Origin: Candidatus Iainarchaeum sp.
GTDB taxonomy: Archaea; Iainarchaeota; Iainarchaeia; Iainarchaeales; JAAZKV01
Assembly: GCA_028702895.1 (NCBI GenBank)
Contig: JAQVNZ010000039.1
Location: forward strand, 1 to 6,825
DNA length: 6,825 nt
Direction: 5' to 3'
Part shown: one piece after another, positions 1 through 5,036 of the stretch
How positions within the stretch are numbered: the stretch's first letter is position 1
Layout of the letters: the number at the start of each line of letters is the position of its first letter
Translations under genes and position numbers: made by a program
Notes under the pieces: generated by a model
The model's input: only the letters and a program-made list of their open reading frames with translations
Databases searched by the model: none
What the model was told of the DNA's origin: nothing

Positions 1-2
1 CA

Positions 3-44
3 TATTCTTCGGGATTAGTTAGTGGTCGAATGGGGGGGGTTTGA
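3..44 (+). other. Upstream segment of the frameshifted GLUG gene (5'-partial)
   Basis: Frame 3 reads YSSGLVSGRMGGV and stops at TGA 42-44. This is a normal piece of a GLUG repeat: the Y-S-S-G-x-V-x-G strand followed by the start of a G-G-L-I-G turn. The rest of that turn (GLIGYMANNS) continues in frame 2, across the G run at 32-39. Frame 2 is closed upstream by TAG at 20-22. The two segments therefore look like one protein split by a frame change. The 5' end of the gene lies outside the window. Confidence 0.7.
32..39 (+). repeat. Homopolymeric G8 tract at the frame break
   Basis: Eight consecutive G occur in an otherwise AT-rich sequence, inside the codons of a GLUG turn. The eight-G form is out of frame. 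Six G would read R-M-G-G-L-I-G-Y, matching the consensus turn exactly, and nine would read R-M-G-G-G-L-I-G-Y. The other complete GGLIG turn of the same gene (near 212-226) uses mixed GGA/GGT codons, so the G run is not forced by the protein sequence. Confidence 0.8.
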
Positions 45-517
45 TTGGATATATGGCTAACAATAGTGTTGTTTTAAATTCGTATTCGACAAGCAGTGTG
101 ATTTTTGGTGGGAGTTATAGTTGGGATAATGGTGGGCTTGTAGGAACAGGGTCAAGCTCGACAATAAATAACTCTTATTCAACTGGTTCTGTTACTGGGG
201 ATGAATATGTTGGAGGATTAATTGGTGAATCTGATTCAACTATTAATAATTCTTTTTCATTATCAAAAGTTAACGGGAATAAATTTGTTAACGGTTTAAT
301 TGGAAACAGTGGGTGGAATATGATTAATAATCTTTTTTGGGATATTAATTTTTCAGGTAAAAGTAATTGTCATAATGATGGAAATACTGGTTGTAATTCA
401 ACTAATAATAATATTAGTGCTTATTATGGTGATAGTGGTTTAACGAAACTTGGTAATGATGGAAATTGGATTGCTCGCGAAAATAATTTTCCTATTCTTT
501 CATGGCAAGTAGATTAA
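41..517 (+). CDS. GLUG-repeat beta-helix surface protein, C-terminal part
   Basis: Residues are counted from a TTG at 41. This is probably not a real start but the place where the open frame resumes after the G-tract frame break; ATG at 53 is the next candidate, and neither has a clear ribosome binding site. Visible turns are GLIGY (partial), NGGLVG at 30-35, YVGGLIG at 56-62 and FVNGLIG at 82-88, with N-N-S-Y/F-S-x-G-x-V-x-G strands between them. This is the GLUG pattern of right-handed beta-helix proteins, which are mostly exported or surface proteins, often adhesin-like. The C-terminal cap has NLFWD, a Cys110-x7-Cys118 pair that could form a disulfide, and GNWIA followed by NNFPILSWQ just before the stop. 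The larger GLUG protein at the other end of the window has the same cap, so the two are paralogues. No membrane anchor is seen at the C-terminus. Family is clear; function is not known. Confidence 0.8.
   Translation: MIGYMANNSVVLNSYSTSSVIFGGSYSWDNGGLVGTGSSSTINNSYSTGSVTGDEYVGGLIGESDSTINNSFSLSKVNGNKFVNGLIGNSGWNMINNLFWDINFSGKSNCHNDGNTGCNSTNNNISAYYGDSGLTKLGNDGNWIARENNFPILSWQVD
128..310 (+). repeat. GLUG repeats in the left-hand protein
   Basis: Three turns are seen: GGLVG, GGLIG and the degenerate NGLIG. They are spaced 27 and then 26 residues apart, and a further turn sits at the G tract just upstream. Between turns the pattern is S-T-I-N-N-S-Y/F-S followed by V-x-G. The DNA has diverged between turns, so this is an old protein-level repeat and not a recent tandem duplication. 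Confidence 0.8.
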
Positions 518-553
518 TTTTAAAAATAATTCGTTTTAAAAAAACACAATTAA
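518..553. terminator. Convergent gap with oligo-T on both strands
   Basis: These 36 bases separate the stops of two converging genes. On the - strand a T7 run (complement of 538-544) lies about 10 bases after the PAC2 stop. On the + strand there are T4 runs at 518-521 and 534-537 just after the GLUG stop. Archaeal intrinsic termination relies on oligo-T without needing a hairpin, so this short gap could end both transcripts. No strong stem is seen. Confidence 0.5.
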
Positions 554-1306
554 TTATGTATACATCGGTGTTCCTTTTAATATTTCTGGTTCGTCATCAG
601 CTTTTTTTTGCGTTTGAAGTGTCTTTAAGTGTTGTGTTATAGCCTCTTCTAATATTTTAGCTTCTTTTAATAATGGTTTAACATCAATACTAACATTAAT
701 TATTTTACAAAATGCTTTAACAATTTCTGCCGCAGCATAATAATCAGCATTATTTCTAGCATTTCCAATTAAACAATAAGCTACAATATTATTATCTTTT
801 AAATACAACATCATCATTGCTGTTACGCCTGATGTAACCCCATTTTCAATTAATTCAAGATTATGTTTTTTTATTATCTTCTTAGAATTCTCATCACTAG
901 CAAAAGCGTATACGCTATTACCTGTTAAAGATTTTATTCCCGATGTTGCAATAACTTGTTTTATTTTTTTTAATTTAATCCATTCTACAATCTCTTTAGC
1001 CATTATTCCAGCAATATTATTTGGAATAATTTGTTCTGCTAAAAGTATAACTGTCTTATATTTTTTACTAGCATAAATTCTAACTGGGTGCATTGGAACA
1101 CCATTAGTAATTCTTATTATTGGAGAAAATAATACTGAGTCAACGTGACCAATTGTTTCAAAACCAAGTCTTTCTGATAAATATCTTGCCCCAATAGTTC
1201 CAGCTAATCCAACATCTGGGAACCCTTCTATTAGAGTAAAACCACTTAAATTCATTTTAGTTTTTTCAACGAAATCAAAATATTTTTTATCATTATTCTT
1301 ATTCAT
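554..1306 (-). CDS. PAC2-family proteasome assembly chaperone/activator homologue
   Basis: This is a 250-residue protein of the PAC2 family, which includes eukaryotic proteasome-assembly chaperone 2 and archaeal PbaA/PbaB. The family signature is at residues 26-38 (IEGFPDVGLAGTI), followed by YLSERLGFETIGHV. The second half has G-V-T-S-G-V-T-A-M-M-M and the A-A-A-E-I-V-K-A segment near 191-198, then an amphipathic helix at about 210-232. The last three residues are Met-Tyr-Thr, which fits the HbYX motif used by proteasome activators, including archaeal PbaB, to dock into the 20S alpha ring. A cytosolic proteasome-binding role is inferred from this. The start at 1306 is chosen because GGTGA precedes the ATG by 4 bases; the frame is open further upstream into the neighbouring gene, but without a comparable site. 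It is last in the cluster, 53 bases after the membrane protein gene. A TATA-like stretch at 1332-1339 could give it a separate promoter. No functional link with secretion is obvious. Confidence 0.92.
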   Translation of the reverse strand: MNKNNDKKYFDFVEKTKMNLSGFTLIEGFPDVGLAGTIGARYLSERLGFETIGHVDSVLFSPIIRITNGVPMHPVRIYASKKYKTVILLAEQIIPNNIAGIMAKEIVEWIKLKKIKQVIATSGIKSLTGNSVYAFASDENSKKIIKKHNLELIENGVTSGVTAMMMLYLKDNNIVAYCLIGNARNNADYYAAAEIVKAFCKIINVSIDVKPLLKEAKILEEAITQHLKTLQTQKKADDEPEILKGTPMYT

Positions 1307-1310
1307 ATTC

Positions 1311-1315
1311 TCACC
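1311..1315 (-). promoter_or_regulatory. Ribosome binding site GGTGA for the PAC2 gene
   Basis: On the - strand GGTGA is followed by GAAT and then ATG at 1306-1304. It matches the GGAGGTGAT anti-16S consensus of archaea and decides the start at residue M of MNKNND, rejecting the longer reading that begins inside the upstream gene. Confidence 0.75.
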
Positions 1316-1331
1316 ATTTTTTCTTTTCAAT

Positions 1332-1339
1332 AATTTATA
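1332..1339 (-). promoter_or_regulatory. Possible internal TATA box before the PAC2 gene
   Basis: The - strand reads TATAAATT in the 53-base gap before the PAC2 gene, centred about 30 bases upstream of its ATG. A start site 25 bases downstream would fall within the Shine-Dalgarno sequence, so the box and that site do not fit together well. In a genome this AT-rich it may be chance. Confidence 0.3.
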
Positions 1340-1359
1340 GTTTTTGGTTATTAATAAAC

Positions 1360-2301
1360 TTAACCCATTGTTTGTGCTAGAAAAAAACAGATTAATGCGA
1401 TTGGTACAATTAATATTGCATAAACCCAAAACTGTTTTTTATTCCCTTCTTGCAATGCTAAGAAAAAACTACTTATTAACGCAAATTGAATAACATAAAT
1501 TGTTGTTCCAAGTACTGCATAAGAGAATATTTCTTGTCTTTCTATATTGCTTAAACCAATTTCAAATCCTTCACTAAAACCAAAATTAAACCCTGTTACT
1601 AAACCAATTATTATTCCTAGTAAACTAGGGACTATTAGAGCAGAGGATAATAATAAAGTATATTTTGTTACGAGCATTACTGCTTGTTGTTCTTTAAAAA
1701 TAGCATTATTCTCCATTAAATCTTCAGCAGTTTCCTTTAAGATACTAGACATTTCTGTTCCACTTTCGTAACATTGTAAAAAAATACCTATTATTCTATT
1801 AAAAATTCGGCTATTATTAAGTTCTTTCATCCTATTAAGCGCATCACTAATGCTTGAACCATTTTTTATTTCAATATCTGCACGCATAAAATCCTTTTTT
1901 AATAAAGGTAATTCTATTTCACTCATTTTTTCAATATTTTTTATTAAAGAATTTTCATCACAAAAAACACTTGCTTCTAATAAAAATTCTGGAAACAAAA
2001 GCTCTTTTTTCTTCTTTCGCTTTTCAAAAAAAATGTCTTGCCACAAATAATTTACTATTAATGGTAAAAAAAATAATAATATTGAAATAATAATTGTTTT
2101 ATTTATTTCAAATCCAATATAAATTAGAATTATCATTGAACAAATTGTTGTAATCAATCCTTCTATAACACTAATAAAAATAAATTTATCTATTTTACTA
2201 AACTTAGATTCGTTTACAATTAATTTGTTTTCAAATCCTTTCATTTTTTTTATTCCAAAAATCATTTCAAAAATATTTTTAAATAATATTATTGCATCCA
2301 C
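1360..2301 (-). CDS. Type II secretion/pilus platform protein, T2SSF family (TadC/FlaJ-like), second copy
   Basis: A 313-residue integral membrane protein. Membrane segments are seen at about 40-63, 68-87, 211-236, 258-283 and 290-310. The cytoplasmic T2SSF domain lies at about 103-205. Its visible family features are F-P-E-F-L-L-E-A-S at 103-111, the S-S-I-S-D-A-L motif at 149-155, and C-Y-E-S-G-T-E-M at 177-184 before S-I-L-K-E-T-A-E-D-L. In this family two such proteins or domains form the inner-membrane platform that couples the ATPase to pilin or substrate movement. The start is GTG at 2301, chosen because GAGG lies 10 bases upstream and the gene then begins 4 bases after the previous stop. 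ATG codons at residues 13 and 20 are alternatives. It is probably translated with, and partnered by, the protein encoded just upstream. Whether the machine is an archaellum-like motor, a pilus or a secretion system cannot be told from this gene. Confidence 0.9.
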   Translation of the reverse strand: MDAIILFKNIFEMIFGIKKMKGFENKLIVNESKFSKIDKFIFISVIEGLITTICSMIILIYIGFEINKTIIISILLFFLPLIVNYLWQDIFFEKRKKKKELLFPEFLLEASVFCDENSLIKNIEKMSEIELPLLKKDFMRADIEIKNGSSISDALNRMKELNNSRIFNRIIGIFLQCYESGTEMSSILKETAEDLMENNAIFKEQQAVMLVTKYTLLLSSALIVPSLLGIIIGLVTGFNFGFSEGFEIGLSNIERQEIFSYAVLGTTIYVIQFALISSFFLALQEGNKKQFWVYAILIVPIALICFFLAQTMG

Positions 2302-2305
2302 GTTT

Positions 2306-3298
2306 TCACTTCCTCAAAAATAATGGTGTTTTTGAATTAATTGTTATTAAAACAAGTAAATCAATTGATGGGAATACTATTACTAGTATTAAAAAAATTT
2401 GTATTGCGCTAAATTGTATTTGCATAAAATAACTTCCAATAATAATAAAACTAGCGAACATTGCTGGAACAATTGCTGATACTGCAATAAAAACTAGTGC
2501 GAACACAACTAGTTTTCCACCAAATTCTTTGCTCTCAATTCTTTGTCTTAGAAATAGTTCGTCTGAAAATTTTTTTAAACCAAAAATATCGTTTCCGTGT
2601 TGGTATATATTATACAAATTACTATTAGTTCGTTTAATACTCAAAGAATTAAATTTATTATTCATTAGAGTTAATGCTTCTCTAAAAGATAATCCATTAT
2701 CAATTAAATCAATTATTTTAGCATATTCTTTTGAAGCAAGATCAGTAGATTCTGTTTCTAGCGAACATTTTTTTATAGCACTTAACAAATCTTTTCCGAC
2801 TCTTAATTCTATTATAAGATTTGTTAAAAAAAATGATAAATCATTTTCTAGTTTTTTAGTATATTTTTTGTGTTTTATTATGGGAATATTAATTGAAATT
2901 AAAAAAATGATTATAAAAAAAATTAGAGTTATCCCAAAACTTAATAAAATATTATATAAGTATAACCAAGCAAAGAGTAATACAAAAAGTGATATTATTA
3001 TACTATAATTTAAACACTTTTTTTTATAATTTTCATATTCTTTTTCTCGCAAATTAGCTTTTTTTAAAGTATTTTCTTTTAAAATAGATTTTTTTGAAAG
3101 TGATTTTAATTTTTCTTCAATATTTGTTTCATTTTTTTTATGACTTGTTTTTGTTTCGTTAGTATTTTTATTTAATTCTATTTTTTTTATAATATCTTTA
3201 TTTTCTTTAATATTTTTATCTATTTCATTTTCTTTAAAAATATTTTTTGTTAGTATGCTCGTTTTTAGAATACTATTTTTAATTTTTTTTATATTCAT
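2306..3298 (-). CDS. Type II secretion/pilus platform protein, T2SSF family (TadB/FlaJ-like), first copy
   Basis: A 330-residue membrane protein. Residues 1-95 are an unusual soluble stretch very rich in Lys, Asn, Glu and Ile, with no Pro or Gly, and probably helical or disordered. Membrane segments follow at about 98-117 and 120-140. The cytoplasmic T2SSF domain covers about 150-255, including L-R-V-G-K-D-L-L-S-A-I at 165-175 and N-G-L-S-F-R-E-A-L at 191-199. Two more membrane segments lie at about 262-287 and 289-312. The arrangement of two helices, a cytoplasmic helical domain and more helices is typical of TadB/TadC/FlaJ platform proteins. The start is ATG at 3298, which overlaps the ATPase stop as ATGA and has GGAG 7 bases upstream. 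A GTG five codons earlier (3313) is in frame but has no such site. It differs from its downstream partner in sequence and length, so the two may form a heteromeric platform. Confidence 0.9.
   Translation of the reverse strand: MNIKKIKNSILKTSILTKNIFKENEIDKNIKENKDIIKKIELNKNTNETKTSHKKNETNIEEKLKSLSKKSILKENTLKKANLREKEYENYKKKCLNYSIIISLFVLLFAWLYLYNILLSFGITLIFFIIIFLISINIPIIKHKKYTKKLENDLSFFLTNLIIELRVGKDLLSAIKKCSLETESTDLASKEYAKIIDLIDNGLSFREALTLMNNKFNSLSIKRTNSNLYNIYQHGNDIFGLKKFSDELFLRQRIESKEFGGKLVVFALVFIAVSAIVPAMFASFIIIGSYFMQIQFSAIQIFLILVIVFPSIDLLVLITINSKTPLFLRK
2312..2315 (-). promoter_or_regulatory. Ribosome binding site GAGG for a GTG start
   Basis: On the - strand GAGG, inside the last codons of the preceding gene, stands 10 bases before GTG at 2301-2299. 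It supports the GTG start over the internal ATG codons and indicates translational coupling of the two membrane proteins. Confidence 0.6.
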
Positions 3299-4701
3299 GT
3301 TATTTCTCCACACGATAATTCAAAAAATTCTTTGAAAGAAACGCTTTCATTAATTTTTTCTAGGATAAGTTCTTTTTCTTTTAATAATTTTAAATATTCT
3401 TTTTCATTACAACAAAAAGTTTGTTTTATTTTTTCATTAAGTCTCTTTGATTCGTTTACTTTTACTAGTTTTCCAGTTAAATGATTTAATTCAAATAACG
3501 TGTTTAGTGTTATTTGTTCACTATTTTCTATTTCACAAATTTCTACTATTTTTCTTTCTTCTCGTCTAATATTATTCTTATTATTAATTCGAGTAATTCT
3601 TTTTTGTACTAATATAATATCCAGTGTTTTTAGAGAATTTTTTTCTATTCCAAAAGTACTTAATCTTTCAATTGCTTCTCTTGCACTCTCTGCATGAAAT
3701 GTAGCATAACTTCCTCTTGCTTGTCCTGCTAGCATTGTGTTAACAAATGCTTTTGCTTCATCTTTACTACGTATTTCTCCTACTATGACTCTGTCTGGTC
3801 TCATTCTAAAAGTATTTTCAATTAATTTATCCAAACCAATTTTTAGGTGTTCGGCCGTATTTAATTTTACTATATGTTCTTGTGGTAAAACAATTTCTGG
3901 TGTTTCTTCTACTACTATAATTCGTTCATCTTTTGGTAGAAAACAAAACAAAGCATTTAATGTAGTAGTTTTTCCTGAACCAGTATTTCCACAAACTAGT
4001 ATTGAGGAGGATGTTTGCATTACTAACCATAAAAATGCCATTGCTTTTTCATTAATCGTATCAAAATTAATAATGTTTTTTGGAGTTAGTGGATTTTCTT
4101 TAAATTTTCTAATAGTAGCATTTATTCCAGTAAAAGCAATTGGGTCCATGGACGCATTAAGTCTAGAACCATTACTAAGAGTAGCATTTAGAATTGGATT
4201 ATTATAACTTAATTGTCGCCCTAAGGGAGAAGCGATTTTGTTTATAATTGTTTTAATTTTTTCATCTGAATTAAAATAAATATTACTAGTTAGCCAACCA
4301 AAAACATTATGGTATAACATTATTGGTTTATTTTTTCCATTTATTACTATTTCTTCAAAATCTGGGTCTTTTAGGATAGGTTCTAGAATACTATTTCCTA
4401 GTGTTTCCCATTCTAGTACTAAGGATATTTTTTCTCTTTGATCTTTTCTTAATAGAATAAAGTTTTCCAAACAAAAATTTTTTATTAAAAAATAGATGTC
4501 TGTTTTGTTTTTAATATGGTTTTTAGTTTCTTTTAATTCTTTTAAAATATCAGTAAACATTTTTTTTTCTTTATCATTAAAAAAAGGGTATTCTAGGATA
4601 AAGAATTTTTTATCTTGTTTTTTTACAATTTCTCCGCTTAGGCCTTTACTAATTTTTTTAGAATATTCTATTTCTGTTATAATAAAACCTATTTCGTTCA
4701 T
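3295..4701 (-). CDS. Type II/IV secretion-system ATPase (FlaI/TadA/VirB11-like)
   Basis: A 468-residue hexameric-type secretion ATPase that would power assembly or export at the cytoplasmic face of the membrane. The N-terminal domain at about 100-200 has D-P-D-F-E-E-I-V-I-N-G at 112-122 and L-G-R-Q-L-S-Y-N-N-P at 160-169. The RecA-like motor has all the family motifs: Walker A GNTGSGKT at 238-245 with Lys244, the Asp/Glu box V-V-E-E-T-P-E-I at 263-270, Walker B R-V-I-V-G-E-I-R at 304-311 with Glu309, and the His box G-S-Y-A-T-F-H at 330-336. It looks catalytically intact. Residues 1-95 and 405-468 are charged and not recognised. The gene is first in the operon and overlaps the first platform gene by 4 bases. 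No Shine-Dalgarno site precedes the ATG, but a TATA-like box does, as expected for a leaderless mRNA. Archaellum, pilus and Tad-type ATPases cannot be separated from sequence alone, so no gene symbol is given. Confidence 0.96.
   Translation of the reverse strand: MNEIGFIITEIEYSKKISKGLSGEIVKKQDKKFFILEYPFFNDKEKKMFTDILKELKETKNHIKNKTDIYFLIKNFCLENFILLRKDQREKISLVLEWETLGNSILEPILKDPDFEEIVINGKNKPIMLYHNVFGWLTSNIYFNSDEKIKTIINKIASPLGRQLSYNNPILNATLSNGSRLNASMDPIAFTGINATIRKFKENPLTPKNIINFDTINEKAMAFLWLVMQTSSSILVCGNTGSGKTTTLNALFCFLPKDERIIVVEETPEIVLPQEHIVKLNTAEHLKIGLDKLIENTFRMRPDRVIVGEIRSKDEAKAFVNTMLAGQARGSYATFHAESAREAIERLSTFGIEKNSLKTLDIILVQKRITRINNKNNIRREERKIVEICEIENSEQITLNTLFELNHLTGKLVKVNESKRLNEKIKQTFCCNEKEYLKLLKEKELILEKINESVSFKEFFELSCGEIT
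3306..3309 (-). promoter_or_regulatory. Ribosome binding site GGAG deciding the ATGA-overlap start
   Basis: GGAG lies 7 bases before ATG 3298-3296 on the - strand, within the last codons of the ATPase gene. It selects this ATG over the GTG at 3313 and marks tight translational coupling. Confidence 0.7.
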
Positions 4702-4725
4702 TTCAAAATAACTAATTGTTTTGCG

Positions 4726-4733
4726 TTTTAAAA
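4726..4733 (-). promoter_or_regulatory. TATA-like box of the secretion operon
   Basis: TTTTAAAA on the - strand is centred about 28 bases before the ATPase ATG at 4701. Archaeal TATA boxes lie about 25 bases before the start site, so transcription would begin at or within a few bases of the ATG. That agrees with the lack of a ribosome binding site there. An alternative AAATATT lies slightly further upstream, at about 4741-4747. Confidence 0.5.
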
Positions 4734-4809
4734 CTAAACTAATATTTAGACAATCAACGAACTATTTTATTGTGTTTTTTAAAGTGGTTAAATTTTCGAA
4801 CAGTTAGGA

Positions 4810-4817
4810 CTTATATA
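4810..4817 (+). promoter_or_regulatory. TATA-like box facing right, CTTATATA
   Basis: CTTATATAG is close to the archaeal TATA consensus. Read on the + strand it would place a start near 4839, just before the GGGT/ACCC stem and the purine-rich run that ends in the hairpin at 4902-4940. The element is nearly symmetrical, so it could instead serve the - strand, giving a leader of roughly 85 bases for the ATPase gene. Direction is uncertain. Confidence 0.35.
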
Positions 4818-4901
4818 GTACTTATTATAACAGATGTTTGGGTTATCACCCCGATTTCTAAGAATAAGTAATTTATAAGTTAAGGCAAGAAAAAGGCAAA
4901 G

Positions 4902-4940
4902 GAGGAAAGAAAGCAAAATCTTTACCCGCTTTCTTTCTTC
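4902..4940. terminator. 13-bp hairpin: terminator or end of a small RNA
   Basis: The arms 4902-4914 and 4928-4940 (GAGGAAAGAAAGC and GCTTTCTTTCTTC) pair over 13 positions with one G-U pair as + strand RNA, around a 13-base loop. On the - strand that pair becomes a C-A mismatch, but a pyrimidine-rich tract with T5 follows. That suits a terminator about 100 bases after the GLUG stop. The better + strand pairing, with a TATA-like box upstream, suits a rightward small RNA instead. Confidence 0.5.
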
Positions 4941-4968
4941 TAAAATATTTAATTAACATAAATTAAAT

Positions 4969-5001
4969 TATAATTAAATAATATAAAATATAATTAAATA
5001 A
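4969..5001. repeat. Direct repeat TATAATTAAATAA in an A/T-only stretch
   Basis: Two perfect 13-base copies lie at 4969-4981 and 4989-5001, 20 bases apart start to start, with a shorter TATAATTAA at 5014-5022. The surroundings from 4941 to 5036 are nearly pure A/T, so part of this may be low complexity. It forms the immediate 3' flank of the GLUG gene on the - strand. Confidence 0.5.
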
Positions 5002-5036
5002 GTTGGATTAAACTATAATTAATTTTGTTTTAAAAA

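Larger units (their letters stand above)
4702..5036. other. Non-coding gap between the GLUG gene and the secretion operon
   Basis: These 335 bases hold no credible gene; the longest reading that starts at an ATG near the TATA box at 4810 is about 14 codons. From the operon side the gap contains the probable promoter, an ambiguous TATA-like box at 4810-4817, and a small GGGT/ACCC stem at 4840-4851. Next come a purine-rich run from about 4855 that leads into a 13-bp hairpin at 4902-4940, and a nearly pure A/T stretch from 4941 to 5036. The parts differ sharply in composition. The gap must at least end the GLUG transcript and start the operon; a small RNA is possible. No tRNA is seen. Confidence 0.6.

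Noticed and set aside
1307..1429. Longer N-terminus for the PAC2 protein, starting at 1429
   Set aside because: It would overlap the end of the upstream membrane protein gene and adds residues unlike the family, while ATG at 1306 has a GGTGA site 4 bases upstream.
3299..3313. GTG start at 3313 for the first platform protein
   Set aside because: There is no ribosome binding site before it; ATG 3298 has GGAG and forms an ATGA overlap.
1547..4711. Several + strand open frames of 65-159 codons across the secretion operon
   Set aside because: They lie opposite clearly conserved genes and show no recognisable protein features; they are antisense shadows.
4840..4940. tRNA or C/D-box RNA in the gap
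   Set aside because: No cloverleaf, T-arm motif or C and D boxes could be found.
4941..5036. CRISPR-like array
   Set aside because: The repeats are short, A/T-only and without unique spacers of regular length.
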